Shown: positions 16,202-25,464, numbered from the stretch's first letter. The stretch is DNA of 48,038 bases from SAR324 cluster bacterium (GCA_014382365.1 JACNJW010000046.1:1-48038), one strand, 5' to 3'. The notes: generated by a model from the letters alone, not told the origin. Translations and numbers: made by a program.

Positions 16202-17542
16202 TTAATTTGGCATCATGTCCTGCATCATGCGCATTGCTTTGCCGGGATTGGAAACTTTTGACAGTTTCTGCATCATTTTGCGCATCTGGATAAATTGTTT
16301 CAGCAGTCTGTTTATTTCACTTACGTTTGTCCCGCTGCCCTTGGCAATTCTGCTTCTGCGTGAACCATTCATCAGATTATGATTATTTCGTTCACTGATA
16401 GTCATTGATGAAATTATAGCCTCAATATGAACCAGTTTTTTATCATCAATATTCGCATTATTCAACGACGAAGTATTCATCCCCGGCAACATGCCAAGTA
16501 CATCTTTCATTGAACCCATTTTGCGCATCGAACGCAACTGATCTCTAAAATCTTCCAGTGTAAATTCATTGCGCCGCAGTTTTGTCTGCATCTGCAGAGC
16601 TTCTCGCTCACTGAATGAATCTTCGACCTTCTCAATCAGTGAGAGCATATCGCCCATACCCAAAATTCTGGAAGCAATGCGTTCCGGATGGAAGGCTTCC
16701 AAGTTTTCGAGTTTTTCACCAACTGCGATGAACTTAATCGGCTTTTGTGTAATAGCCCGGATAGAGAGCGCTGCTCCTCCGCGGGCATCACCATCCATTT
16801 TAGTCAACATTACACCAGTAATGTCCAGCAGATCATTAAAGCCTTTTGCTACGTTGACGGCTTCCTGCCCAGTCATTGCATCTGCAACAAAAAGAATTTC
16901 ATGAGGCTTGAATGAGTTTTTTATGCGACTCAGTTCTGCCATCAATTCTTCATCAATGTGCAGTCGACCTGCAGTGTCAATAAACACCACATCAGCTTCT
17001 TCCTGCTTTGCTGCTTCAAGCCCCTGCTCTACGATTTCCAGCGGATTTTGATCAGTCCTGGATGGATAGCATGAAATCCCCAGGGTGTCCGCCAATACCT
17101 GTAGCTGCTGGATAGCTGCGGGACGATAAATATCTGCAGGAATTAGATACGGTCGTTTACCTTCATTCAGATAAAATCGTGCTAATTTTCCGGCAGATGA
17201 TGTTTTCCCTGAACCCTGCAGCCCTACCATCATTGTGATCAGTGGCGCTGTTTCCGGTTCGTTCAATCCTGAATTTGCACCACCCATCATCTCTGTCAAC
17301 TCTTCGTTGACAATTTTAATGAACTGTTGGCCTGGTGTCAAACTGCCTTGTACCTCTTCTCCAACTGCTCTGGCCTTGACTGAGCGTAAAAATGCTTTAA
17401 CTACCCTAAAATTGACATCCGCCTCCAAAAGGGCCATTTTGACCTCATTCAGAGTTTGACTGACATTGTCTTCTGTTAAACGCCCGTGTCCCCTGACCTT
17501 TCTTAAGGAGCCGCTTAATTTGTCTGACAGTGTTTCAAACAT
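16202..17542 (-). CDS. ffh: Signal recognition particle protein Ffh (SRP54)
   Basis: GTPase that binds 4.5S RNA and signal sequences on ribosomes and docks them to FtsY at the membrane. The 446 residues show the N domain (about 1-95), G-domain motifs GLQGSGKT (107-114), DTAGR (189-193) and TKMDGDARGG (247-256), and a methionine-rich M domain that ends MRKMMQKL and AMRMMQDMMPN. It heads a same-strand run with rpsP, rimM, trmD, rplS, rnhB, yraN and rpsT, and a strong candidate promoter lies about 30 bases upstream. Confidence 0.98.
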   Translation of the reverse strand: MFETLSDKLSGSLRKVRGHGRLTEDNVSQTLNEVKMALLEADVNFRVVKAFLRSVKARAVGEEVQGSLTPGQQFIKIVNEELTEMMGGANSGLNEPETAPLITMMVGLQGSGKTSSAGKLARFYLNEGKRPYLIPADIYRPAAIQQLQVLADTLGISCYPSRTDQNPLEIVEQGLEAAKQEEADVVFIDTAGRLHIDEELMAELSRIKNSFKPHEILFVADAMTGQEAVNVAKGFNDLLDITGVMLTKMDGDARGGAALSIRAITQKPIKFIAVGEKLENLEAFHPERIASRILGMGDMLSLIEKVEDSFSEREALQMQTKLRRNEFTLEDFRDQLRSMRKMGSMKDVLGMLPGMNTSSLNNANIDDKKLVHIEAIISSMTISERNNHNLMNGSRRSRIAKGSGTNVSEINRLLKQFIQMRKMMQKLSKVSNPGKAMRMMQDMMPN

Positions 17543-17571
17543 GGGACTTATTGAAAAGTGATAAACATAAT

Positions 17572-17601
17572 ATTAGAGCAAATAATTGGAGTGTCTGTCA
17601 A
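17572..17601 (-). promoter_or_regulatory. Promoter of the ffh-rpsP-rimM-trmD-rplS operon
   Basis: On the minus strand a perfect TTGACA (17596-17601) and TCTAAT (17572-17577, 5 of 6) are separated by 18 bases. Transcription would begin near 17565, giving a leader of about 23 nt before the ffh ATG. This is one of the best sigma-70-type matches in the window. Confidence 0.65.
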
Positions 17602-17773
17602 GCTTATTTGCTTGAAGTATGCGAGGAACCGTAAAATAAAAATCCGGATTATGTTCGGAGTTACTTATTTGCAGTTAGTCTGGTAAATTCTGCAGCAGAA
17701 TTTTTTAATCTGATGTGAAGTATATCACAGCTGGATAACAGTTTTTAGTTATTTTAAAGCAGCAGGACTGATT

Positions 17774-18115
17774 TTATTCCCAAAAATCTGTCCGGATTTT
17801 CTTTTTATTATGTTTGGGTGTTTTTTGAGGGGACTTGGTTGTTTTTTGCACTGGCTTTGCGATTTGTTGCTTGGGTTCCGAGGTAGTTGTCTTTGGCTGA
17901 TATTCAGTTTCTAAAAAAGTTGGACCTGTGCCAGCGTTACGGGTTTCTGACATGGACAGATTGTAACGTGGAATGACGGTTTGAAATTGTGTGCCATGAG
18001 TTGCAGCTGCAGGAGTAACCTTATCCAGGTTTCCATCGACATAAGTGGGATAAAAATTGGTAGTACCTTTCAAGCGTTTCCAGGGTACTTTAGGGTTTTT
18101 GCTTTTTTCACTCAT
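17774..18115 (-). CDS. Small basic protein of unknown function
   Basis: I do not recognise this 113-residue protein. It starts MSEKSKNPKVPWKRLKGTTN, has no signal peptide or membrane segment, and the last 45 residues are dominated by Lys, Pro, Thr and Gln (KPVQKTTKSPQKTPKHNKKK) before ending TDFWE. The central part (VIPRYNLSMSETRNAGTGP) is more ordinary. It lies alone between ffh and ispH, divergent from ispH with 119 bases between starts. Strong codon order and an intact frame suggest a gene, but it has no clear ribosome site. A nucleic-acid-binding tail is a guess from charge only. Confidence 0.6.
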   Translation of the reverse strand: MSEKSKNPKVPWKRLKGTTNFYPTYVDGNLDKVTPAAATHGTQFQTVIPRYNLSMSETRNAGTGPTFLETEYQPKTTTSEPKQQIAKPVQKTTKSPQKTPKHNKKKIRTDFWE

Positions 18116-18234
18116 AGTCGATTCTATGTTTTGGAGTTTTCAGCGGATTGTTGTCGAAAGATTGAAATATTTCCAGTTCTCTTATAAACTATTTAGAGCA
18201 AAATGCAAACCATCCTCATCATCTCTCTTTATCA

Positions 18235-19197
18235 ATGAATTCCAACAGCTCCCGAGATTCGATCAATCTGGTACTGGCTAGTCCTCGGGGATTTTGTGCG
18301 GGTGTCGATCGTGCGATCACCATTGTGGAAAAAGCATTGGAACTTTACGGACCGCCGATTTATATCCAGCATGAAATTGTTCACAATAAGCATGTTGTTC
18401 AACGTCTCCGCAAAGACGGTGCAGTTTTTGTGGAAAATATTGATGAAATACCTGTTGGTTCACATGCAATATATTCTGCCCATGGTGTTTCTCCGGAAGT
18501 TCGAAAACGAGCAGAAAAGCGCAGATTAAAAGTCCTCGATGCAACCTGTCCTCTGGTGACAAAAGTACATGGTGAAGCACAACGTTATGCACAAAAAGGA
18601 CACACAATTATCCTGATTGGACACCATAATCATGTTGAAGTTCAGGGTACTGTTGGTGAAGCTCCGGAACATATTTTTGTGGTTGGAACAGTTGCAGAAG
18701 TATCGACTCTAAAAATTCCTGATGAGAACAAAGTTGCTTATATAACTCAAACAACTTTATCCTTGGATGATACAAAAGAAATTATTGAGTCACTCAAGAA
18801 ACGCTTTCCCGAAATTAAGGGTCCGGTCAAGGATGATATATGTTATGCTACTCAAAATCGACAAAATGCAGTGAAAGCCTTGAGTAAGGAGGTCGACCTG
18901 GTGCTGGTTGTGGGGGCCCCTAACAGTTCAAATTCGGTACGTTTAGTTGAAGTTGCTCTGGCAACAGGAGTTAAAGCCCGCAGGATTGAATCTGCAGCCG
19001 AATTAAATCCTGAGTGGCTGGAAGGAATCCGGAGCATTGGAATTACTGCAGGAGCATCTGCCCCTGAGGATATCGTACAGGGTATTGTCACCGGTCTGCA
19101 GGAGATGTTTACAGCTAATAAAATCAGGAGTCTTGAGATAGTACAGGAGGATGTTACCTTTGCTTTGCCTGCAGAGTTAAGAAGTTTTCAAATTTAA
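18235..19197 (+). CDS. ispH: 4-hydroxy-3-methylbut-2-enyl diphosphate reductase
   Basis: Last step of the non-mevalonate isoprenoid pathway: converts HMBPP to isopentenyl and dimethylallyl diphosphate with a [4Fe-4S] cluster. The 320 residues have the three cluster cysteines Cys21 (PRGFCAGVDRA), Cys105 (DATCPLVTKVH) and Cys203 (DDICYATQNRQ). Substrate-contacting His50, His83 and His133, Glu135 (HHNHVEVQG) and the TQTTLS segment are also present. It is the only plus-strand gene between 1660 and 29214. Its 3' end overlaps the convergent ITPase gene by 44 bases. Confidence 0.97.
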   Translation: MNSNSSRDSINLVLASPRGFCAGVDRAITIVEKALELYGPPIYIQHEIVHNKHVVQRLRKDGAVFVENIDEIPVGSHAIYSAHGVSPEVRKRAEKRRLKVLDATCPLVTKVHGEAQRYAQKGHTIILIGHHNHVEVQGTVGEAPEHIFVVGTVAEVSTLKIPDENKVAYITQTTLSLDDTKEIIESLKKRFPEIKGPVKDDICYATQNRQNAVKALSKEVDLVLVVGAPNSSNSVRLVEVALATGVKARRIESAAELNPEWLEGIRSIGITAGASAPEDIVQGIVTGLQEMFTANKIRSLEIVQEDVTFALPAELRSFQI

Positions 19198-19708
19198 GAG
19201 CAGCAGCTGCACGCGGAGAAATGCGGTTTTTAAGTTCATGATCCATTTCACCAAAAGTCAGTTGCTGACCGACAGGCTGGAAAATTGCGTCCCAGCCAAA
19301 ATCAAGAGAACCTCTTGGTTTGACGATAGTTCCCTCTTGAGTTCCTTCAAAAAAATGCATTGTTTTGCCGTCCTCTGTGTAGCCTAAACAGCAGACCGCC
19401 TGTGCTGCTTTATTTTCAAATGCAGATAAAGAACGTACTATTCCGGATAAGCCAAGATTCTCCAAAAACCACTTGATGAGTGGTCCGGGCAATTCGTTCC
19501 AGGCCTCAAAATACAAAGATGTGTCTTCAACAATTACTGGAGTCTGCAGGGTTTCAAAAGCCTGTTGGAGTTTATATTTTACGAGTTGCTGCAAATCTGT
19601 CGTTTGAATTTCCTGCAGATCAACTGGAAACAATTCCAAGCTGCAGGACAGCAGTTTAGAAAGTTCGCGTAGTTTATTGGAGTTTGAGGTAGCAAAGAAG
19701 AGTTTCAA
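19154..19708 (-). CDS. Inosine/xanthosine triphosphate pyrophosphatase, ITPA-like (Ham1 family)
   Basis: Hydrolyses non-canonical purine nucleotides (ITP, XTP, dITP) to monophosphates, keeping them out of DNA and RNA. The 184 residues start FFATSNSNKLREL (the family TxNxxKxxE-type opening) and have VEDTSLYFEA with the metal-binding region at 61-65. LPGPLIKWFLENLG and GSLDFGWDAIFQP follow. The PGPxIKWFL segment and short length are characteristic of the eukaryotic ITPA branch, not E. coli RdgB. The base-recognising Ser-His-Arg motif reads Ser-Pro-Arg (RISPRAAA). The start is TTG; no ATG precedes the first motif. It overlaps the ispH 3' end in convergent orientation. Confidence 0.85.
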   Translation of the reverse strand: MKLFFATSNSNKLRELSKLLSCSLELFPVDLQEIQTTDLQQLVKYKLQQAFETLQTPVIVEDTSLYFEAWNELPGPLIKWFLENLGLSGIVRSLSAFENKAAQAVCCLGYTEDGKTMHFFEGTQEGTIVKPRGSLDFGWDAIFQPVGQQLTFGEMDHELKNRISPRAAAALKFENFLTLQAKQR

Positions 19709-19788
19709 GGTAGTAATCGGGACAGAAAATTTAAGACAGCAACGCCGTTACAACAGATGACGAGCTTGATATTGCCGGAGTTGTGAGC

Positions 19789-19815
19789 TATTCCTCTCAT
19801 TTAAGGAGAGGAATA
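19789..19815 (-). terminator. Hairpin just after the acyl-CoA dehydrogenase gene
   Basis: A perfect 10-bp stem (TATTCCTCTC 19789-19798 with GAGAGGAATA 19806-19815) and 7-base loop begins five bases past the stop codon on the minus strand. No U-tract follows, so it may be a weak terminator or a 3'-end stabilising structure before the ITPase gene. Confidence 0.45.
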
Positions 19816-19819
19816 AATT

Positions 19820-21625
19820 TTACAGACAGGCTTTCAATGGTGCAAGGTTTGCGTTTTTAATGGTTTTTGCATTCGATAAAGCGCGTGGTAAAATGCTCCA
19901 GACATAAAATTCTGTGGTTCGCAGCTTGTTCCAATAAAATTGTGCTTCTTCATTTTCTTCAAGTAATTGTTCCTCGGAAGCAACGCCGGCAAGCAGGGTT
20001 TCCCATTTTGTCTGGGCAGTTTGAGCCTGCTTCAGCAAATAAAAACAGCAAAGTACATCGCCCAGCAAATCCAGCATATTAACTGCATAAAGAATGTAAC
20101 CGTCTTTTCCCTGTGTTTCTCCAATATTTTTCAAATTGTTAATGCTTTCCTGTATTAAAGCACGATAGTTTTCCCATTCCGCAACCCAGCCGGCAAGTTC
20201 ACCTGAGGGCGTGTGTTGATCAAACCAGCCTAACTCATTCTCCAGAACCTTCAGCAGCTGACCTTTTTTTGTGCTGAATTTTCTGCCAACCAGATCCAGG
20301 GCCTGAATTCCATTTGTACCTTCATAAATTGAAGCAATTTTCTGGTCACGGGCATTTTGCTCCAGTGGGAAATCCTGTGTGAAACCGACACCGCCTAAGA
20401 CTTGGATTCCGATTCTGGCGACGTCAAAACCCTGATCGGTACCGAAGGCTTTACAAACTGGAATATGCAGGTCCAGTAAATCCTGATATTTTTCCCGACT
20501 GTCTTCCGGACCATGATGGGCCATGTCTGAGTACCATGCAGTTGTATACATCAGAGCACGGAGGCCTTCAGTAACAGCTTTCATCTGCATCAGCATTCTA
20601 CGCACGTCAGGAAACTCAACGATTGCAGCTTTTTCACCCGGATTAACAGCAGAGGATCCCTGGGTTCTTTCTTTTGCATAAGCCCAGGCATTTTGAACAG
20701 CAGCACCTGCTCCGGCCAGTCCCTGCAGACCAACCAGCAGTCGGGCTTCATTCATCAGCTGAAACATTTGTGCCATACCTAGATTTTCTGCTTTCAGCAA
20801 ATATCCATGACAATCAGCGTTATCTCCAAATGAAAGCAGACAGGTTGGTGAGCCGTTGATGCCCATTTTATGCTCGAGACTGAGTACTTTTACGTCATTC
20901 GGGCTACCGTCCTTTCTAATTTTTGGGACAATAAACAAGCTGATGCCTTTAGTTCCAGCAGGAGCATCAGAGGTCCGCGCCAGTAAAAGGTGGATTATGT
21001 TATCCGCCATATCATGGTCACCATTTGTGATAAACTGTTTAGTGCCTTTAATCAGATAGTGTCCGTCCTCCTGTCTGGTTGCACTGGTGGTTACGTCACC
21101 TACCGCACTTCCTGCCTGAGGTTCAGTCAGGCACATTGAACCGGACCACTCACCGCTAAACATTTTTTGGCAGAATTCTATTTTTTGTTCCTCTGAGCCA
21201 AATGTATAGATCAGATTTGCGGCACCAGAAGTAAGTGAGGCACCAATTGTAAAACCCTGATTGGCTGCCATTTGAGTTTCTTTGCCAATGATTGAGATCA
21301 CTTCCGGAAGACCCTGTCCTCCATATTCCACTGGCATATTCATGCTCAACCAGCCACCCTCGCCAAGTTGTTTCCAGGCATCTGCAAAACCGTCCGGAGT
21401 CACCACCGAACCATCAGCTATTCTGCAGCCTTGTCGGTCACCATTTTCGTTAAGTGGCGCCAGTACCTGCTCTGAAAAAGTGCTGGCCTCATTAATTATC
21501 ATCGAAAAAATTTCTTCATCAAATTCAGAAAAATCAGGAAGTTCACATAATTTTCCGGCTTCCAAAGATTCGTTAATAACGAATTGAAGTTCCCTGCGGT
21601 CTACTTGATATTCGGTACTGCTCAT
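19820..21625 (-). CDS. Acyl-CoA dehydrogenase, DmdC-like long form
   Basis: Flavin-dependent alpha,beta-dehydrogenation of an acyl-CoA thioester. At 601 residues it belongs to the long acyl-CoA dehydrogenases that include 3-methylmercaptopropionyl-CoA dehydrogenase (DmdC) and many beta-oxidation relatives. Visible landmarks are NMPVEYGGQGLPE (96-108), MCLTEPQAGSAVGD (164-177), HKMGINGSPTC (252-262), QVLGGVGFTQDFPLEQ (408-423) and IYEGTNGIQALDLVGRK (433-449), where Glu435 is the expected catalytic base. A C-terminal extension of about 150 residues is typical of this group. It follows fabF on the same strand, 99 bases apart. Substrate, and whether it serves DMSP breakdown or fatty-acid oxidation, cannot be told from sequence alone. 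Confidence 0.88.
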   Translation of the reverse strand: MSSTEYQVDRRELQFVINESLEAGKLCELPDFSEFDEEIFSMIINEASTFSEQVLAPLNENGDRQGCRIADGSVVTPDGFADAWKQLGEGGWLSMNMPVEYGGQGLPEVISIIGKETQMAANQGFTIGASLTSGAANLIYTFGSEEQKIEFCQKMFSGEWSGSMCLTEPQAGSAVGDVTTSATRQEDGHYLIKGTKQFITNGDHDMADNIIHLLLARTSDAPAGTKGISLFIVPKIRKDGSPNDVKVLSLEHKMGINGSPTCLLSFGDNADCHGYLLKAENLGMAQMFQLMNEARLLVGLQGLAGAGAAVQNAWAYAKERTQGSSAVNPGEKAAIVEFPDVRRMLMQMKAVTEGLRALMYTTAWYSDMAHHGPEDSREKYQDLLDLHIPVCKAFGTDQGFDVARIGIQVLGGVGFTQDFPLEQNARDQKIASIYEGTNGIQALDLVGRKFSTKKGQLLKVLENELGWFDQHTPSGELAGWVAEWENYRALIQESINNLKNIGETQGKDGYILYAVNMLDLLGDVLCCFYLLKQAQTAQTKWETLLAGVASEEQLLEENEEAQFYWNKLRTTEFYVWSILPRALSNAKTIKNANLAPLKACL

Positions 21626-21724
21626 GGTGATATTTTTTGTTCAAAGAGATGAGAGATTTGCTTTAAGGACCTGCATTGATGTTCTGTCTGATATTGTTAT
21701 AAGGTCCATACAGAAAAAATGAAT

Positions 21725-22960
21725 TTAGTCTATTTTCTGAAAAATAATAGAGGCATTAGTACCACCAAAACCAAAGGCATTTGACATTGCAGCACTCACT
21801 TCTTTGGGTTTAACTGTATTTGGTGTCACGTCCAGATCACATTCCGGATCAAGATTATCAATATTGATGGTTGGCGGAATCAAACTATGGTGGATAGCTT
21901 TGATTGAGAAAACAGCCTCAATTGCAGCAGCAGCACCAAGAAGGTGCCCGGTCATGGATTTAGTGGAGCTAATTGAAAGTTGTTGTGCAGCTGTTTCTCC
22001 AAGTGCTAATTTTATAGCTTTGAGTTCGTTCAGGTCACCTGCAGGTGTTGAGGTGCCGTGAGCATTGACATAGTCAATTTCCATTGCTGCTAAACCGGAA
22101 TCTTTAAGAGCCATTTTCATAGCCCGAGCAGGACCTTCTGAGGATGGAGAAGTGATGTGATGTGCATCAGAACTGAATCCATAACCTGTAATTTCGCAAT
22201 AAATCCGGGCACCTCTTGCTTTGGCAAATTCATAGTCTTCCAGAATCAGTATACCAGAACCTTCACCCATCACGAAACCATCACGGTCTTTGTCGAAGGG
22301 ACGACTGGCCCGCTGCGGATCATCATTTCTCGTGCTAAGTGCATGCATTGAGGCAAAACCGGCAATTCCCAGAGGAGTCACACTGGACTCAGCTCCACCG
22401 GAAATTACAACTTTTGCATCACCACGTTCAATAATCCGGGCTGCGGAGCCAATGGCATGATTGGAGGATGTGCAGGCAGAAACGCTGCAGGCGGTGTAGC
22501 TTTTTGCTCCAAGAAGAAGAGAGATATAGCCTGGTGCCAGATTGCTCAATGTCATGGGAATGAAAAAAGGGCTGACTCGTCTTGGGCCACTTTTCTCAAG
22601 AATTGCAGAGTATTTTTCAATACAGCCAAGGCCGCCAATACCAACACCTAATGAGACACCTACTTCTTCTTCAATGTCTGCTGTGATTTCCAGACCGGAA
22701 TCGTCTAAAGCTTCCTTTGCTGCGCCTATGGAGTACTGTATGAACAGATCCATTTTTTTGGCTTCTTTGATTGGAATAATTTCCGGCAGTTGGAAATTTT
22801 TTATTTCACCGGCAATTTGACAGCGGTATGCTTCGGGATCAAAATGGGTTATTCGGTCTATACCTGATAATCCACTAGTGCAGGCCTCCCAGGAAGTGGA
22901 GACATCATTTCCGAGTGGTGACACGCATCCAAGTCCCGTCACTACAACGCGATTTCCCAT
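21725..22960 (-). CDS. fabF: 3-oxoacyl-[acyl-carrier-protein] synthase II
   Basis: Condenses malonyl-ACP with acyl-ACP in fatty-acid elongation. The 411 residues contain the nucleophile Cys163 (SACTSSNHAIG), His301 (VNAHGTSTPAGD), Lys334 and His339 (SSTKSMTGHLLGAAAAIEA). These are the Cys-His-His set with the conserved Lys, numbered almost as in E. coli FabF. The N-terminal VVVTGLGCVSPLGND and the C-terminal NAFGFGGTNAS are also present. It lies 91 bases after acpP in the order fabG-acpP-fabF. Confidence 0.97.
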   Translation of the reverse strand: MGNRVVVTGLGCVSPLGNDVSTSWEACTSGLSGIDRITHFDPEAYRCQIAGEIKNFQLPEIIPIKEAKKMDLFIQYSIGAAKEALDDSGLEITADIEEEVGVSLGVGIGGLGCIEKYSAILEKSGPRRVSPFFIPMTLSNLAPGYISLLLGAKSYTACSVSACTSSNHAIGSAARIIERGDAKVVISGGAESSVTPLGIAGFASMHALSTRNDDPQRASRPFDKDRDGFVMGEGSGILILEDYEFAKARGARIYCEITGYGFSSDAHHITSPSSEGPARAMKMALKDSGLAAMEIDYVNAHGTSTPAGDLNELKAIKLALGETAAQQLSISSTKSMTGHLLGAAAAIEAVFSIKAIHHSLIPPTINIDNLDPECDLDVTPNTVKPKEVSAAMSNAFGFGGTNASIIFQKID

Positions 22961-23051
22961 GTTCTTTTAGATTGACTAGGGTGAAATGATGACCGGCACA
23001 GCAGTCATTAAGCAGTGCCGGATTCATCTTCTAGAAGTAAATACTCGAAAC

Positions 23052-23288
23052 TCAGGCTTTAGCTTCAGCAATAAAATCTACAGCAGACTGAACTGTGGTG
23101 ATTTTTTCTGCAGCTTCATCGGGAATATCAACCTCGAACTCCTCCTCCAGAGCCATTACCAATTCTACGGTATCCAGTGAGTCTGCATCCAAATCTTCAA
23201 TAAAGTGAGAGTTCATTTGAATTTCTGACTCATCCTTACCTAATTGTTCACTGATGATCTGGATGACTTTCGTCTGTATTTCTTCCAT
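23052..23288 (-). CDS. acpP: Acyl carrier protein
   Basis: Carries growing acyl chains on a phosphopantetheine arm. The 78 residues are acidic and show [20 protein letters not shown], with Ser37 of the DSL motif as the attachment site. Length and sequence match bacterial AcpP. It sits between fabG (103 bases upstream) and fabF. Confidence 0.97.
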   Translation of the reverse strand: MEEIQTKVIQIISEQLGKDESEIQMNSHFIEDLDADSLDTVELVMALEEEFEVDIPDEAAEKITTVQSAVDFIAEAKA

Positions 23289-23391
23289 TATTATTTTTGC
23301 TTTAAGGTTTCAAAAAATATTTTAACGGGCATTCTTTTTTGTCAGAAATGAAAAAAAAGGTCAATATTTATTAATACTCGTCAAAGAAAAT

Positions 23392-24126
23392 TTAGTACAT
23401 TCCTCCATTTACATGCAGGATAGTACCAGTTATGTACGAGGCTTCTTTTGAAGCCAAAAAAGTTACTGCATTGGCAATATCATCTGCATCTCCCATCCGT
23501 CCCAACGGAATTTGCTGCAGAATTGTTTGCTGCTGACTTTCATTGAGTGCTTGTGTCATTGCAGTATCAATAAATCCCGGAGCAACTGCATTTACAGTAA
23601 CTCCTCTTGCACCAACTTCACGGGCCAGCGACTTGGTAAATCCAACCAGTGCAGACTTGGTTGAGCTATAATTTACTTGCCCGGGGTTTCCTGAGAAACC
23701 AACTACGGATGAGATGTTAATAATTGTACCTGAACGCTGCTTTACCATGGAACGAACAACTGCTTTAGTCACGTTGAAAACTCCATTGAGATTAACATCA
23801 ATGACCTTTGACCACTGCTCAGGTTTCATACGCAAAAACAGGTTGTCCTGAGTGATTCCGGCATTATTGACTAAAATATGGATTGCTCCCATTTCTTCGA
23901 GAATATTTTTCACCATAGAATCAATGGCTTCAAAATCTGTTACATCAGCCTGAAATGCCAAACATTTACAACCCAGATTTTCAATTTCTTTTTGCACATC
24001 ATCCATCTCCGGATTCATATCAACAAGTACAATATCTGCACCGGAAGCTGCCAAACTGAGAGCAATAATTTTCCCGATTCCCCTGCCGGCTCCCGTAATT
24101 AAAGCAGTTTGTCCTTGAAAATTCAT
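23392..24126 (-). CDS. fabG: 3-oxoacyl-[acyl-carrier-protein] reductase
   Basis: NADPH-dependent reduction of 3-oxoacyl-ACP in fatty-acid synthesis. This is a short-chain dehydrogenase of 244 residues with TGAGRGIGK (11-19), NNAG (87-90) and the Ser140-Tyr153-Lys157 triad (INISSVVGFSGNPGQVNYSSTK region). The C-terminus ITGTILHVNGGMY is typical of FabG. The context next to acpP and fabF supports FabG over other short-chain dehydrogenases. No fabD or fabH is seen nearby. Confidence 0.96.
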   Translation of the reverse strand: MNFQGQTALITGAGRGIGKIIALSLAASGADIVLVDMNPEMDDVQKEIENLGCKCLAFQADVTDFEAIDSMVKNILEEMGAIHILVNNAGITQDNLFLRMKPEQWSKVIDVNLNGVFNVTKAVVRSMVKQRSGTIINISSVVGFSGNPGQVNYSSTKSALVGFTKSLAREVGARGVTVNAVAPGFIDTAMTQALNESQQQTILQQIPLGRMGDADDIANAVTFLASKEASYITGTILHVNGGMY

Positions 24127-24200
24127 AATAGTCTCTGAAATATGGTTAACATTTCATGCACTCTTTTCTGCAAAGTTTAATAGGTAATTATTCCTGAGTC

Positions 24201-25457
24201 TCAGCGGACTTTGAAATATATTATCAGAGTAAAGACAAAGAGCCAAATTGATTTTAGGTGCATATGCCAGATCACCCGGCTGTTAACTTCCTGAGGATTT
24301 AGCAACTTATTTTCTTCTGGGACAGGGTCTATACCAAGTTTATTCTGAAGCATGATCCAGACTGATTCAATCTCTTGTTTTTTTTCTGAATAAGTCCACA
24401 ATCGCTGCAGATGATGATGATATGGCGAACGTAAAAAAAATCGATATTTTTCTGCTTTTGAACGGCCTTTACGCCACATTACCAACCTGAAAAATGTGCG
24501 TTGAATGACAGATGAAAGTACAGAAAATACAAAAACGCCACCTACAAGCGGCAAAAACAATTCTGCTTTCACAAAAATAAACATTGCAGACACCATACTT
24601 CCTAAAGCCAATGCGCCAAGGTCACCCATGTAGATCAAAGCAGGCGGAGAGTTGTATTTTAGAAAAGCTACACCGGCACTGATTACCAAAGCAGAGAGTA
24701 CTGCGAGCTCCTTAATATCGTGCGATAAACTGGGTATTTTTAACTTTGCCGCAAATTCTGCATCACCACCAATGTAGGCAACTATTCCTACAAACAGGGC
24801 GCATGTCATTAAGGGGACTGTCGCCAGCGAGTCCATTCCATCGGTCAGATTTACAGCATTTGCTCCACCAACTATAATGAAGATCATCAAGGGGATAAAG
24901 AGATATTTTGGCAAGTATGGATAAGCAGTTTTCAATGGTACAAGAGGTACTACCAAGTGTCCGTCAATATCAACAAAGAGGTATAAACCTGCTACTACCA
25001 GCAGTGAAACTAAAAACTGTGCAGCTAATCTCCAGCGTCCACTGATACCATCAGCTTTTTCACTATATGTTTTTCTGGCCTCAAGTCCGGATTCAACCCG
25101 GCGCTTGCTGAGTACTTTTGCAACATCGTCAATTGCTCCAATTATTCCAAACGAGAGCATTATTACCAACAGAGCAATAACGTATTGATTCAGGTTGCAC
25201 CAGAGCACTGCACCAATTAGGATTCCTAAAATTAAAACGCCTCCACCCATTATCGGTGGGGCTCCGGTGTAAGGCTTTGTGTCAGCTGGAACTGTGATAA
25301 AATCTGAAGTAATACCTCTTTTTCTAAAGGACCTGATTACTTTAGGCATCACCCACACAATCAGGAAATAGGCCGTCAAAAAGGCCATTCCGCCGCGGAA
25401 AACGACAGACTTAAAAACCTGATATTGCCAAATTGAGTGCAGGAGTGCAGCCAGCAT
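24201..25457 (-). CDS. mraY: Phospho-N-acetylmuramoyl-pentapeptide transferase
   Basis: Integral membrane enzyme making lipid I in peptidoglycan synthesis. The 418 residues have the family landmarks: GAPPIMGGG (65-73), the catalytic Asp pair in GAIDDVAKV (110-111), NAVNLTDGMDSLA (200-212), YMGDLGALALG (276-286) and SPYHHHLQ in the last cytoplasmic loop. It is about 55 residues longer than usual MraY. There is an extended loop after the Asp pair (about 115-142), and roughly 35 extra residues lie between the HHH motif and the last membrane helix. A clear AGGA ribosome site precedes the ATG, seven bases after frr. It is outside any mur/fts cluster. Confidence 0.94.
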   Translation of the reverse strand: MLAALLHSIWQYQVFKSVVFRGGMAFLTAYFLIVWVMPKVIRSFRKRGITSDFITVPADTKPYTGAPPIMGGGVLILGILIGAVLWCNLNQYVIALLVIMLSFGIIGAIDDVAKVLSKRRVESGLEARKTYSEKADGISGRWRLAAQFLVSLLVVAGLYLFVDIDGHLVVPLVPLKTAYPYLPKYLFIPLMIFIIVGGANAVNLTDGMDSLATVPLMTCALFVGIVAYIGGDAEFAAKLKIPSLSHDIKELAVLSALVISAGVAFLKYNSPPALIYMGDLGALALGSMVSAMFIFVKAELFLPLVGGVFVFSVLSSVIQRTFFRLVMWRKGRSKAEKYRFFLRSPYHHHLQRLWTYSEKKQEIESVWIMLQNKLGIDPVPEENKLLNPQEVNSRVIWHMHLKSIWLFVFTLIIYFKVR

Positions 25458-25464
25458 TTAAGTC

